Source of the DNA: Sphingomonas rhizophila
Lineage (GTDB): Bacteria; Pseudomonadota; Alphaproteobacteria; Sphingomonadales; Sphingomonadaceae
Assembly (NCBI RefSeq): GCF_014396585.1
Contig: NZ_CP060717.1
Location: 1,364,001 to 1,428,000 of the forward strand
DNA: 64,000 nt
Direction of reading: 5' to 3'
Position 1 is the stretch's first letter, and every line of letters starts with the position of its first letter. The translations under genes and the position numbers were made by a program. This document shows, in pieces, positions 1-8,216 of the stretch. The notes beneath the pieces are model-generated. The model was not told the DNA's origin. It searched no databases and saw only the letters and a list, made by a program, of their open reading frames with translations.

Positions 1-7
1 CATGAGA

Positions 8-25
8 CATCGGATCACCTCCTTT
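8..25 (-). promoter_or_regulatory. Complete Shine-Dalgarno and start codon of a leftward gene cut by the window edge
   Basis: Read on the minus strand, positions 25-12 give AAAGGAGGTGATCC, a 14-base match to the complement of the 16S rRNA 3' end. An ATG follows at 10-8 (M-S-H...). This is an unusually complete ribosome binding site, so a highly translated protein probably starts here and runs off the left edge. Only three codons are visible, so the product cannot be named. The neighbouring phaR makes a PHB-related product such as a phasin conceivable, but that is only inference. Confidence 0.6.
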
Positions 26-27
26 CG

Positions 28-56
28 CTGCGTAATTGCAGGCACAACATGTTGTG
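28..56. promoter_or_regulatory. Two palindromes upstream of the leftward gene (candidate operators)
   Basis: CTGC-N6-GCAG lies at 28-41 and the perfect 14-bp palindrome CACAACATGTTGTG at 43-56. Both sit 18-46 bases upstream of the leftward start codon. CTGC/GCAG half-sites resemble those described for PhaR of Rhodobacter, although the spacer here is longer. With phaR next door, autogenous or phasin-type control by PhaR is a reasonable guess. Confidence 0.35.
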
Positions 57-89
57 TATGGAGCGCAAGAACAAGACTTGTATTGTATT

Positions 90-524
90 TTAGTTTCGGC
101 AATCCTCGATGCTTCGCGCCGCCTCCGGCCATGCCGGGATCAACAGCGCGGCGCCTCCTCCACCCGCCACCACGAACCGCCCGCGGCTATACGCGATCGC
201 GTCGAGCAGCGAGTCGCGCGGCGTCAGGCTGGTCGTCGTCGACGGAAGGCTGCGCGTCGCCGTGTCGGTTGCGACGGTCATCGGGCCGGACAAGGCCGTA
301 AGCGGGTCCGTGCGCTGGAGCGTGACATTCCGGGTCGCCCGATCGCAGCGGATGGTGAAGACATTGGCGAATCGCGCCTCGCTTCCCGTCGGCGTTGACC
401 GGTATGTCCAACCGCCAGCAGTCAGCGGCGTCGAACGCATCGAGTCGAACAGGGAAGTTGCGGAGCTTTGCGCCGTCGCAGGCGCGGCCAGCGCGAGCGC
501 GGCCACCGTCAGTATGGCACGCAT
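90..524 (-). CDS. Small secreted protein of unknown function
   Basis: This 144-residue protein starts with a Sec signal peptide ([19 protein letters not shown]), predicted to be cleaved after the AxA site, so it is probably periplasmic. No family is recognised. Two cysteines (about residue 60 in FTIRCDRA, and the third-last residue) could form a disulfide. The ATG at 524 shares its A with the TGA stop of phaR, and a GTG at 527 is an alternative start overlapping that stop by four bases. The gene is therefore translationally coupled to phaR. Confidence concerns the gene being real, not its function. Confidence 0.7.
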   Translation of the reverse strand: MRAILTVAALALAAPATAQSSATSLFDSMRSTPLTAGGWTYRSTPTGSEARFANVFTIRCDRATRNVTLQRTDPLTALSGPMTVATDTATRSLPSTTTSLTPRDSLLDAIAYSRGRFVVAGGGGAALLIPAWPEAARSIEDCRN

Positions 525-1057
525 CACTTGCCGATCTTGTCGACCTTGGCCTGGAGGGCGGCAAGTTCGGCCCGGAGCTTGGCCAGCTCGTCGCTGCTGC
601 TGTCCGGTGCGACATCGCCGGCTGTGCTCTTCTTGCCGGTGAACGCCGAAGCGGCGCCTTCGAACATCGCCATGTTGCGCTTGGTAAGGTCGGCCAGCAT
701 GTTGCTGCCGAATGCGCCGGCCAGCGCCTGCTGGTTTTTCTTGAACGCGTCCATCGCGGCCTCGAGATATTGCGGCACCGCGCCCTGCATCTGTCCGCCG
801 TACAGCGCGATCAGCTCCCGCAGGAAATTCACCGGAAGGAGCGTCGATCCGCGGGCTTCTTCCTCGACGATGATCTGGGTCAGCACCTGGTGCGTGATGT
901 CTTCGCCCGACTTGGCATCGACGACTTCGAAATCCCGGCCCTCGCGGACCATCTGTCCAAGGCGATCGAGGGTGATGTAGGTCGACTGTTCGGTGTCGTA
1001 GAGTCGGCGGTTCGCATATTTCTTGATCGTGACCTTGCCGCCCGCCGCCTTCGCCAT
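524..1057 (-). CDS. phaR: Polyhydroxyalkanoate synthesis regulator PhaR
   Basis: The 177-residue product begins with the PHB/PHA accumulation regulator DNA-binding domain, recognised from [20 protein letters not shown] near residues 9-28, followed by the associated PHB-binding region. The C-terminus is a short leucine/lysine-rich, coiled-coil-like tail ([19 protein letters not shown]). In this family PhaR represses phasin and PHA genes and is released by binding PHA granules. I chose the ATG at 1057 because the conserved domain starts eight residues later; the open frame extends further upstream, across the tRNA, but without family similarity. It overlaps the downstream secreted-protein gene. 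Confidence 0.93.
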   Translation of the reverse strand: MAKAAGGKVTIKKYANRRLYDTEQSTYITLDRLGQMVREGRDFEVVDAKSGEDITHQVLTQIIVEEEARGSTLLPVNFLRELIALYGGQMQGAVPQYLEAAMDAFKKNQQALAGAFGSNMLADLTKRNMAMFEGAASAFTGKKSTAGDVAPDSSSDELAKLRAELAALQAKVDKIGK

Positions 1058-1165
1058 TCCCGAACTCCTGAATTGATTGCGCGGGAACCTAGACCCCTCT
1101 TTTGCGCGCTGCAACATCGGGCCGTCTTGCCGCGCCGTCCCCGCATCGCTAAGCGGCATGGCAAC

Positions 1166-1242
1166 GCACCCATAGCTCAGCTGGATAGAGCGCTGCCCTC
1201 CGAAGGCAGAGGCCAGAGGTTCGAATCCTCTTGGGTGCGCCA
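1166..1242 (+). tRNA. tRNA-Arg (anticodon CCG)
   Basis: A complete cloverleaf is visible: acceptor arms GCACCCA (1166-1172) and TGGGTGC (1232-1238), D-arm GCTCAGCTGGATAGAGC, anticodon stem CTGCC/GGCAG enclosing loop CTCCGAA (anticodon CCG, reading CGG), T-arm GAGGTTCGAATCCTC, discriminator G and an encoded CCA at 1240-1242. It is divergent from phaR and 108 bases away. Confidence 0.97.
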
Positions 1243-1524
1243 TTTCCGCTCCGGACGTTCGGGGCAGCGCGGAACGCCACAGCCCCCCCTTCGCCTCCTG
1301 GTTTCGTTTCCATCCCCGACAGCGCCTACGAAGCGCGCACGCTTCCTGCCGATGGCCACGCCGACAAGTGCGGCCGATCACTTGCATCTGGGCGGCTAGA
1401 CATGTCCGTCGACGCGCGCACGAACCACCGATTGGGCGACAAAAAGGCGGCGCTTTGCCCGACCGTACTCCATCGCCAAGCGAAGGAGCCGCTCGCTGCC
1501 GCCGGTCGCGAGCACCAACTGCTA
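1243..1524. other. Non-coding gap between tRNA-Arg and the sulfide operon
   Basis: About 280 bases with no open frame that looks coding, no second copy of the tRNA 3' end that I could find, and no clear terminator hairpin with a T-run. Its rightmost bases run into the promoter of the sulfide operon. I see nothing further in it. Confidence 0.5.
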
Positions 1525-1553
1525 TTGACAATGGTTTAGAGTTTTCTAAATTA
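1525..1553 (+). promoter_or_regulatory. Promoter with embedded BigR-type operator
   Basis: TTGACA at 1525-1530 is followed 16-17 bases later by an AT-rich -10 (TAAATT at 1547-1552). Between them lies the perfect inverted repeat TTTAGA-GTTT-TCTAAA (1535-1550). A repressor bound there would block RNA polymerase. Its position directly before the ArsR/BigR-like gene suggests autoregulation and control of the whole downstream sulfide operon. Confidence 0.7.
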
Positions 1554-1575
1554 GGGTTCTCTGTTGGAGTTGCTG

Positions 1576-1914
1576 ATGACCGATCCGGACATTCCCTTCG
1601 CCGGGCAGGCGGCGATCGCGGCCGGGGTTCTCAAATCCCTGGCCCATGAAGGCCGGCTGCTTGTGCTCTGCTTTCTGGTGGAGGCGGGAGAGCTGTCGGT
1701 CGGTGAGTTGGTCGCGCGTATCGGCCTCAGCCAGTCCGCACTTTCCCAGCACCTTGCCAGGCTACGCGCCGAGGGTCTCGTGACCACGCGCAAAGAGGCA
1801 CAGACCGTTTTCTATCGGATCGCCGACGACAAGGTCCGCTCGCTCCTCGCCATCCTCCATGATCTCTACTGCCCGGCGCTTGGCGCGGGCGCATCGAAGG
1901 AAATTTCGTCATGA
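1576..1914 (+). CDS. bigR: ArsR-family sulfide/persulfide-responsive repressor (BigR/SqrR type)
   Basis: A 112-residue winged-helix ArsR-family repressor. The recognition helix region is [19 protein letters not shown] (residues 51-69). Two cysteines, Cys32 (VLCFL) and Cys99 (LYCP), are 67 residues apart. This matches the redox pair of BigR and SqrR, which forms a tetrasulfide bridge on persulfide exposure and releases DNA. The ATG at 1576 is preferred over an upstream in-frame TTG because GGAG at 1566-1569 lies six bases before it. The gene heads a seven-gene sulfur operon and overlaps the next gene by four bases. The symbol rests on family and context. Confidence 0.88.
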   Translation: MTDPDIPFAGQAAIAAGVLKSLAHEGRLLVLCFLVEAGELSVGELVARIGLSQSALSQHLARLRAEGLVTTRKEAQTVFYRIADDKVRSLLAILHDLYCPALGAGASKEISS

Positions 1915-2837
1915 CCGACCGCCATCTCGACATCGCCATCGATCAGGTCCGCTCGGTGCTGGTCGGCAAGACGCATGCGCCGCAAGTGAAGGCCTTCTTC
2001 GACGAGCCGACCTTCACCGTTAGCTACGTCGTCAGCGACGCCGCAACCGGGAAGGCCGCGATCATCGACAGCGTGTGGAACTTCGACCAGGCGTCGGGCC
2101 GCACCAGCTTCGAATCCGCCGACGCGATCATTGCTTACGTCACCGACCAAGGGCTGACGGTTGACTGGATCCTGGAAACCCACGCCCATGCCGATCATCT
2201 GTCGGCGGCGCCCTACCTTCAAGAAAAGCTGGGCGGGAAGCTCGCCATCGGCCGCGAGATCGTCACCGTCCAGGGCGTCTTCGGCAAGATCTTCAACGAA
2301 GGCACGCAGTTCGCCCGCGACGGTTCGCAGTTCGACCGCCTTCTGGATGACGGCGACACGTTGATGGTCGGTGAAATCCCGCTCGTCGCGCTTCACGTGC
2401 CCGGCCACACGCCGGCCGATATCGCCTATGTCGTCGGTGACGCGCTGTTCACCGGCGACACCATGTTCATGCCGGACTATGGCTCGGCCCGCGCCGATTT
2501 TCCCGGCGGCGACGCGCGCCAGCTTTATCGCTCCGTGCGCCGGCTGATGCAGTTGCCGGACGAGACCCGCGTCTTCCTGTGCCATGATTACAAGGCGCCG
2601 AACCGCGACGAATATATGTGGGAGACCACTATCCTTGCCGAGCGCACCGGCAACGTGCACCTGCATGATGGCGTGAGTGAGGACGACTTCGTCGCGATGC
2701 GCACCCAGCGCGATGCGACGTTGGCCATGCCCAAGCTCATCCTGCCGTCGTTGCAGGTCAACATGCGCGGTGGGCACCTGCCCGAGCCCGACGAAAACGG
2801 GGTCAGCTACCTGCGACTGCCGGTGAACCTGCTATGA
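1911..2837 (+). CDS. blh: Persulfide dioxygenase-like MBL-fold hydrolase (Blh/ETHE1 type)
   Basis: A 308-residue metallo-beta-lactamase-fold protein. The metal ligands are visible: HAHADH near residue 91, the His of VPGHTPADI and the Asp of FTGDTMF, and a His in FLCHDY. ETHE1-like members are non-haem iron persulfide dioxygenases that oxidise glutathione persulfide to sulfite, and family length is similar. It overlaps the repressor stop by four bases (ATGA) and the next gene likewise. With the sulfide:quinone oxidoreductase downstream this completes a sulfide to persulfide to sulfite route. A generic MBL hydrolase is the fallback call. Confidence 0.88.
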   Translation: MTDRHLDIAIDQVRSVLVGKTHAPQVKAFFDEPTFTVSYVVSDAATGKAAIIDSVWNFDQASGRTSFESADAIIAYVTDQGLTVDWILETHAHADHLSAAPYLQEKLGGKLAIGREIVTVQGVFGKIFNEGTQFARDGSQFDRLLDDGDTLMVGEIPLVALHVPGHTPADIAYVVGDALFTGDTMFMPDYGSARADFPGGDARQLYRSVRRLMQLPDETRVFLCHDYKAPNRDEYMWETTILAERTGNVHLHDGVSEDDFVAMRTQRDATLAMPKLILPSLQVNMRGGHLPEPDENGVSYLRLPVNLL

Positions 2838-3268
2838 CCTTCGACGCATTTCCCTATGCCCAGCCACTCCACGGTCTGGTCGGCGGACTCCTGATCGGCC
2901 TGGCCGCGGCGATGATGCTGCTCGGCGCGGGCAGGATCGCCGGCGTGTCCGGGATCACCGCGCGCGCCACCGGCCTTGGCAAAGGCGACATGTCGCCGTC
3001 GAGCGCCTGGGGCTTCCTCGCCGGTCTGCCGATTGGTGCGGCCGTCGTTGCCGTGCTGCTCGGCCTGGCACCGGCGCGGTTCGCCGAGTGGCCCGTGCTG
3101 GTCGTGGCTGGCCTCCTCGTCGGGTTCGGCACGCGCATGGGCAGCGGCTGCACCAGCGGTCATGGCGTATGCGGCGTCAGCCGGTTCTCGGCGCGCTCGA
3201 TCGTCGCCACCGTCACCTTCATCGCCGCGGGTGTCATCACCGTCGCCCTGATCGGAGCGCTGTCATGA
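2834..3268 (+). CDS. YeeE/YedE-family sulfur transporter, first half-size subunit
   Basis: A 144-residue membrane protein with about four hydrophobic segments and the diagnostic motif [12 protein letters not shown] near residues 103-114, typical of the YeeE/YedE (sulf_transp) family that moves thiosulfate or related sulfur species. It is roughly half the length of full YeeE. The partner half follows immediately with an ATGA overlap, so the two probably assemble into one transporter. Its operon role is inferred to be import or redistribution of sulfur compounds for detoxification. Confidence 0.88.
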   Translation: MTFDAFPYAQPLHGLVGGLLIGLAAAMMLLGAGRIAGVSGITARATGLGKGDMSPSSAWGFLAGLPIGAAVVAVLLGLAPARFAEWPVLVVAGLLVGFGTRMGSGCTSGHGVCGVSRFSARSIVATVTFIAAGVITVALIGALS

Positions 3269-3699
3269 GCCTCATCCGCAAACTCCTTCCGCCCCTGATT
3301 TCGGGTGCCTTGTTCGGGGCCGGCCTCACCGTTTCCGGCATGACCGATCCGGCGCGCGTCCGCGGCTTCCTCGACGTTTTCGGGCAGTGGGACCCGACGT
3401 TGGTCTTCGTCATGGGCGGGGCCGTGCTGGTCATGGCCGTAGCCTGGCGCATCCAGTCGCGCATGGCCCACCCTGTATTCGGCGAAAAATTCTCGCTGCC
3501 CGACCGCAGCGACCTCGACCGGCCGCTGATCGTCGGCTCGATCCTGTTTGGCGTCGGTTGGGGCATCGCGGGCCTTTGTCCCGGTCCGGCGATCGCCTCG
3601 CTAGCCCTGTCGCCGCTCTCTGTCTTGCCGTTCGTCGCCGCCATGTTGGCCGGGATGGCACTCCAGAAGCTTTTAACTCAACGCGCCCGAGCCGCGTAA
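3265..3699 (+). CDS. YeeE/YedE-like (DUF6691) sulfur transporter, second half-size subunit
   Basis: A 144-residue polytopic membrane protein. The motif [16 protein letters not shown] near residues 97-112 carries the conserved cysteine-containing signature of this half. The longer in-frame open frame starting at 3088 reads through the previous gene; the ATG at 3265 is chosen because it overlaps the preceding stop as ATGA, as elsewhere in this operon. It pairs with the preceding gene. The transported substrate cannot be read from sequence. Confidence 0.87.
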   Translation: MSLIRKLLPPLISGALFGAGLTVSGMTDPARVRGFLDVFGQWDPTLVFVMGGAVLVMAVAWRIQSRMAHPVFGEKFSLPDRSDLDRPLIVGSILFGVGWGIAGLCPGPAIASLALSPLSVLPFVAAMLAGMALQKLLTQRARAA

Positions 3700-3716
3700 C
3701 CAAAGGAAATTGACCG

Positions 3717-4151
3717 ATGAAACTTGCCGTCCTTACCCCGAACGTCACTGTCCTGGCCCAGCCGAGCGTTGCGCAAATAAGCGAGCTCGCCGATCGCGGC
3801 TACCGCTCGATCATCGGCAACCGGCCGGAAGGCGAAAGCGCCGACCAGCCGGAATGGAACGACCTGAAGGCCGCCGCCACGGCGCGGGGCATGGAAGCCG
3901 TGCAGATCCCGGTCGTCGCCAGCGCGATCACCGCCGCGGATATCGATGCCTTCACCGAAGCCCTCGAGCGATTGCCGAAGCCGATCGCCGCCTTTTGCCG
4001 CACCGGCACACGATCGGCGCTGTTGTGGGCGCTGGCCAACCAGGCGAGCCTGACGGTGGACGAGCGGATCGCGATTGCCGCCAAGGAAGGCTATGACCTC
4101 GAGCCCTTCCGGCCGCTACTTTCCCGGGAGAAAAGCGATGCGCAATCATGA
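3717..4151 (+). CDS. DUF442/TIGR01244-family sulfurtransferase-like protein
   Basis: A 144-residue protein of the beta-lactamase-hydrolase-associated DUF442 family with a phosphatase/rhodanese-like active-site loop CRTGTRSALLWA near residue 93, where the Cys would be the nucleophile. In many bacteria this domain is fused to or lies beside the Blh persulfide dioxygenase. Here it is a separate gene in the same operon. It starts 17 bases after the transporter and overlaps the following oxidoreductase by 14 bases. Rhodanese-like sulfur transfer is inferred from family and context. Confidence 0.83.
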   Translation: MKLAVLTPNVTVLAQPSVAQISELADRGYRSIIGNRPEGESADQPEWNDLKAAATARGMEAVQIPVVASAITAADIDAFTEALERLPKPIAAFCRTGTRSALLWALANQASLTVDERIAIAAKEGYDLEPFRPLLSREKSDAQS

Positions 4152-5364
4152 TGTCGTAATCGTCGGCGGTGGGGCGGGCGGAATTGCGGCCGCCGCTTCG
4201 CTGCTCCGCCGCCGGCCCTCGCTCGACGTGGCGATCATCGAGCCGAGTGAGGATCATTATTACCAACCAGGCTTCACCCTGGTCGGCGCCGGCATTTTCT
4301 CCACCGAACAGCTGCGCCGATCGACGGAGTCGCTCATTCCCAAGGGCGCGACCTGGCATCGGGCGGCGGTCACCGCCTTCGCGCCTGACGATAACCGCAT
4401 CACCCCGGACGGCGGCGACACTATTGCCTACCGCCTGCTGATCGTCGCCACCGGCAATCGCCTCGACTTCGATGCAGTGGCGGGCCTCACCGAGACGCTC
4501 GGCAAGAACGGCGTCACGTCGAATTACCGCCGTGACCTTGCGCCCTACACGTGGGAGCTGGTGCAAAGCCTCAAGGGCGGCACCGCGCTGTTCACCCAGC
4601 CGCCGATGCCGATCAAGTGCGCCGGCGCGCCGCAAAAGGCGATGTACCTGTCGTGCAGCGAATGGGAACGCAGCGGCGCGCTGGCCCAGATGAACGTCGA
4701 GTTCCACACCGCCGGCGCGGTCCTGTTCGGCGTCGCTGCCTATGTTCCGGCGCTTGAGCTGACCGTCGACCGCTACGGCATCGACGTCCATCTCGGCAGC
4801 AACCTCGTCGCGGTCGACGGGCCTGGCAAAACCGCGACCTTCAAGACTGCCGAGGGCGAGACGACGCGGCCCTTCGACATGCTTCACGTGACCCCGCCGC
4901 AAAAGCCGGTCGAGGTCGTCGCCGACAGCGCGCTGGCCGATAGCTCGGGGTATGTCGAGGTCGACGCCGCGACGCTTCGTCACACCCGCTATCCGAACGT
5001 CATGGCGCTGGGCGATACCGGCAATATGCCCAATGCCAAGACGGCCGCGGCAGTCCGCAAGCAGGCGCCGGTGGTGGCGGTCAACGCGCTGGAGATCCTC
5101 GATGGACGCGACCCGAGCGCGGGCTACGATGGCTACGGCAGCTGCCCGCTGACGGTCGAGAAGGGCAAGATCCTGCTCGCCGAGTTCGGCTATGGCGGCA
5201 AGCTGCTGCCGACCTTCCCAAGCTGGCTTATCGACGGGACTCGCCCGTCGCATCTCGCCTGGGTGCTGAAGAAAGACCTGCTGCCCCCGATTTACTGGGA
5301 CGCCATGCTCAAGGGGCATGAGTGGCTCGCCAAGCCCCAGCCCCTTCAGAAAGTGAATGCATGA
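4138..5364 (+). CDS. sqr: Sulfide:quinone oxidoreductase, type II (SQOR-like)
   Basis: A 408-residue FAD flavoprotein with an N-terminal dinucleotide fold (VVIVGGGAGGIAAA). The two catalytic cysteines appear in the contexts of the mitochondrial SQOR type: PIKCAGAPQKAMYLS near residue 160 and GSCPLTVEKGKILLAEF near residue 338. The enzyme oxidises sulfide, passes electrons to quinone and hands the sulfane sulfur to an acceptor, acting at the inner membrane. The ATG at 4138 follows GGGAG at 4126-4130 and lies inside the end of the previous gene. A longer in-frame start at 4075 has no support. Confidence 0.93.
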   Translation: MRNHDVVIVGGGAGGIAAAASLLRRRPSLDVAIIEPSEDHYYQPGFTLVGAGIFSTEQLRRSTESLIPKGATWHRAAVTAFAPDDNRITPDGGDTIAYRLLIVATGNRLDFDAVAGLTETLGKNGVTSNYRRDLAPYTWELVQSLKGGTALFTQPPMPIKCAGAPQKAMYLSCSEWERSGALAQMNVEFHTAGAVLFGVAAYVPALELTVDRYGIDVHLGSNLVAVDGPGKTATFKTAEGETTRPFDMLHVTPPQKPVEVVADSALADSSGYVEVDAATLRHTRYPNVMALGDTGNMPNAKTAAAVRKQAPVVAVNALEILDGRDPSAGYDGYGSCPLTVEKGKILLAEFGYGGKLLPTFPSWLIDGTRPSHLAWVLKKDLLPPIYWDAMLKGHEWLAKPQPLQKVNA

Positions 5365-6140
5365 TCGACACGGTTCAGATGCTGCTAGGCGCCTTTTCCG
5401 GCACGCTTGTCGGCTTCACGCTCGGTCTGGTCGGCGGTGGCGGCTCGATCCTGGCGGTGCCGCTGATGGTGTATCTTGTCGGTGTCAAAAGCCCGCACGT
5501 CGCCATCGGGACGAGCGCGCTCGCGGTCGCGCTCAATGCCGCGATGGGCCTGTTCAACCATGCCCGGCATGGCACAGTGAAGTGGCGCTGCGGACTGACC
5601 TATGCCGCGGCCGGAGTCGTCGGCGCCTTCTTCGGCTCCACCGCCGGCAAGGCGTTCGACGGTCAGCGCCTGCTGTTCCTGTTCGCGATCGTCATGATCG
5701 TGGTCGGGATCATGATGCTTCGCCGGCGCAACGCGGTGGGCGACGCCAATGCGCAGTGCACGCGCGAAAATGCGCCGAAGGTGCTCGGTTACGGCCTCGG
5801 CACCGGCGGCTTCTCCGGCTTCTTCGGCATCGGCGGCGGCTTCCTGATCGTCCCCGGCCTCATCGCCTCGACCGGCATGCCGATGATCAATGCCGTCGGC
5901 ACCAGCTTGGTGGCGGTGACCGCTTTCGGCCTGACGACCGCGGCGAATTATGCGTTCTCGGGCCTCGTCGACTGGGTGCTTGCCGCCGTCTTCATCGCCG
6001 GCGGCATCGTCGGCAGTCTGCTGGGAACCAAAGCTGCCAAGCGCCTATCCGGTTCGGGCCATCTCGGCTCGATCTTTGCCGGCCTGATTTTCGTGGTGGC
6101 AGCGTACATGTTGTGGAAGAGTGGGACGCAGGCCTTCTGA
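5361..6140 (+). CDS. TauE/SafE-family sulfite exporter
   Basis: A 259-residue polytopic membrane protein with two repeated halves. Each begins with a glycine-rich motif (LGLVGGGGSILAVPL near residue 22; SGFFGIGGGFLIVPG near residue 155) and has about eight hydrophobic segments, typical of TauE/SafE. As the last gene of the sulfide operon, overlapping sqr as ATGA, it would plausibly export the sulfite made by the persulfide dioxygenase. Substrate assignment is by context. Confidence 0.87.
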   Translation: MIDTVQMLLGAFSGTLVGFTLGLVGGGGSILAVPLMVYLVGVKSPHVAIGTSALAVALNAAMGLFNHARHGTVKWRCGLTYAAAGVVGAFFGSTAGKAFDGQRLLFLFAIVMIVVGIMMLRRRNAVGDANAQCTRENAPKVLGYGLGTGGFSGFFGIGGGFLIVPGLIASTGMPMINAVGTSLVAVTAFGLTTAANYAFSGLVDWVLAAVFIAGGIVGSLLGTKAAKRLSGSGHLGSIFAGLIFVVAAYMLWKSGTQAF

Positions 6141-6278
6141 GCACCCCCGTGCGCACGCCGGCGGAGCTCACTTGACTAAAGCTGCACAAATTTCCCAATG
6201 GGCCGAGTGCCTGACGCTCTCCCGTTTGGTGCGCCCTTGAAATCCAGCGCGCGGCGGCCATTCGAAGGACATCATCCC

Positions 6279-7775
6279 GTGGCACAGCCGCTTACCGACG
6301 ACAGGCGATTTACCCGCAACGCCGGCCTGGCGCTGGCGGCCGGTTTCGGACTTGTCCTGGTGGCCCTGATCCTGGTCGCGATGACCTATGACAATGCCCG
6401 TCGATTGAATGACCGGGTTGAGCACACGCATCGGATCACCGACAATCTTTCCCAGCTCATTCTGGCGGTCGAGCGCAACGAGACGGCGACGCGCGGCTAC
6501 CTGCTTTCGCCGGCGCCGCTCCGGATCCAGACGAGAAGGGATGCATTGGCCCGCATCGGGCCATTGCTGACCGATCTTCGTCGCCAGCTGGCGGACAACC
6601 CGGAACAGGCGCGGCGTCTCGACGCCTTGCGCCCGTTGATCCGCGAGCAGGTTGCGACGACCGAAACCCTGATGGGCATGGCCCTGGCTGGTGACTTCAC
6701 GGGTGCGCAAGCCGAGTTCGGACGCCGCGTGCTCGTGCGGCGGATCGAGGACATCCGCGCCGAAATCGGAAAGATGCAGGCCGTGGAAGCGGAGCTTCTG
6801 AGGCAACGGATCGCGCGGGAAAGCGGCAACCGCGACATATTGCAGGCCATCTTGTTGCTGACCGCCCTCCTGTTCATGGCAGTCGGCGTCGCGACCTACC
6901 TGCTAGTACGGCGCTACACCAGCGACCTGGCCGCGGCGCGCGACCGTCTTCACTTGCTGAACACCGACCTCGAAGCGGCCGTCGCGGAGCGGACGGCCGA
7001 CCTTAGGCGAGCGAATGAAGAGATCCAGCGCTTCGCCTACATCGTCAGTCACGACCTGCGCTCGCCATTGGTGAATGTCATGGGCTTCACCGCGGAGCTG
7101 GATAGCGCGAATTGGCAGATTGCGGGCCTGATCGACCGGGTCGAAAAGGAAAACCCGGATCTGCTGACGCCGGCCGACCGCACCGCGGCGCTCGAAGACC
7201 TGCCGGAAGCGGTCGGCTTCATCCGTTCCTCGACGCAGAAGATGGATCGGCTGATCAACGCGATCCTTGACCTGTCACGCCAGGGAAAGCGCGTGCTGGC
7301 GCCGCAAGAACTCGACATGAAAGAGGTGCTCACGGACATCGCCCATTCGCTGGACACGCTGGCGACCGAGCGGGGCGCTCATTTCGTCGTCGAGGAACCT
7401 CTTCCGACCATCCGGCACGATCGGCTGGCGATCGACCAGATTTTCTCCAACCTGATGGAGAACGCGACGAAATATCTTGTCCCCGGCCGTCCCGGCGTAA
7501 TCAGCGTGCGCGGAAAGCTGCGAGGCAAGCGGGCCATCTTCGAGGTGCAGGACAATGGCCGCGGTATTGCGCCCGAAGACACGGAACGTGTTTTTGAATT
7601 GTTCCGCCGCGCCGGCGCTCAGGACCAGGCAGGCGAAGGAATTGGCCTCGCCAATGTCCGCGCGCTCGCCTATCGCCTTGGCGGAACAGTATCTTTACGG
7701 TCGGCGCTCGGGGAAGGGTCGACATTTGTCGTCGACCTGCCGGTCGAATTTGCCGAGGAGGGGAAAATCAAGTGA
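6279..7775 (+). CDS. CHASE3-domain sensor histidine kinase
   Basis: A membrane kinase of about 498 residues. A first membrane segment (about residues 17-37) and a second (about 198-218) flank a helical CHASE3-like periplasmic sensor with the RNETATRGYLL signature. HisKA follows (RFAYIVSHDLRSPLVNVMGF, phospho-His near residue 258), then HATPase_c with N-box NLMENATKY and G-boxes DNGRGI and GEGIGLANV. I chose GTG at 6279 because AAGGA at 6265-6269 precedes it; an in-frame ATG at 6198 lacks a site. It overlaps the response regulator by four bases (GTGA), so the two are partners. Confidence 0.85.
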   Translation: MAQPLTDDRRFTRNAGLALAAGFGLVLVALILVAMTYDNARRLNDRVEHTHRITDNLSQLILAVERNETATRGYLLSPAPLRIQTRRDALARIGPLLTDLRRQLADNPEQARRLDALRPLIREQVATTETLMGMALAGDFTGAQAEFGRRVLVRRIEDIRAEIGKMQAVEAELLRQRIARESGNRDILQAILLLTALLFMAVGVATYLLVRRYTSDLAAARDRLHLLNTDLEAAVAERTADLRRANEEIQRFAYIVSHDLRSPLVNVMGFTAELDSANWQIAGLIDRVEKENPDLLTPADRTAALEDLPEAVGFIRSSTQKMDRLINAILDLSRQGKRVLAPQELDMKEVLTDIAHSLDTLATERGAHFVVEEPLPTIRHDRLAIDQIFSNLMENATKYLVPGRPGVISVRGKLRGKRAIFEVQDNGRGIAPEDTERVFELFRRAGAQDQAGEGIGLANVRALAYRLGGTVSLRSALGEGSTFVVDLPVEFAEEGKIK

Positions 7776-8212
7776 ACGCGCAGCAGCCTGTCCGCATCGT
7801 CATGGTCGAGGACGACGAAGGCCATGCCCGGTTGATCGAAAAGAACATCCGCCGCGCCGGTATTTCGAATGACCTGACCCACTTCCTCGACGGCACCAGC
7901 GCGCTCGATTATCTGTTCAACAATCCCGAAGGACCTGCCCAGAACGGCCCCGCGCTCGTCCTGCTCGACCTCAACCTGCCGGACATGAGCGGCACCGACA
8001 TCCTCGCCAAGATCAAGGGCGACGAGCGACTGCACCGCACGCCCGTCGTCGTGCTCACCACGACCGACGACAAGGTCGAAATCGCGCGCTGCTACGACCT
8101 TGGCTGCAACGTCTACATCACCAAGCCGGTCAATTACGAAAGCTTCGCCGACGCCATCCGGCAGCTTGGCCTGTTCCTGTCGGTGATCCAGGTTCCGGAC
8201 GTCGAAGCCTGA
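7772..8212 (+). CDS. Single-domain response regulator
   Basis: A 146-residue CheY-like receiver with no output domain. It shows the acidic pair in VMVEDDEGH, the phospho-acceptor Asp in VLLDLNLPDMSG near residue 66, the Thr of VLTTTDD and the Lys of TKPVN. This receiver class is typical of phytochrome-associated regulators (Rcp1-like). The GTG start overlaps the kinase stop, implying coupled translation and that the kinase phosphorylates it. It ends four bases before the next signalling gene, which may be its target. Confidence 0.9.
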   Translation: MNAQQPVRIVMVEDDEGHARLIEKNIRRAGISNDLTHFLDGTSALDYLFNNPEGPAQNGPALVLLDLNLPDMSGTDILAKIKGDERLHRTPVVVLTTTDDKVEIARCYDLGCNVYITKPVNYESFADAIRQLGLFLSVIQVPDVEA

Positions 8213-8216
8213 TCGA

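Noticed and set aside
12-25. Sequence identical to the 16S rRNA 3' end (GGATCACCTCCTTT)
   Set aside because: The preceding bases do not match 16S rRNA. Read on the other strand it is a perfect Shine-Dalgarno positioned before an ATG, which explains it better.
1166-6140. Sulfide operon as a tRNA-integrated genomic island
   Set aside because: No integrase, no duplicated tRNA 3' end and no composition break were found; proximity to the tRNA alone is not enough.
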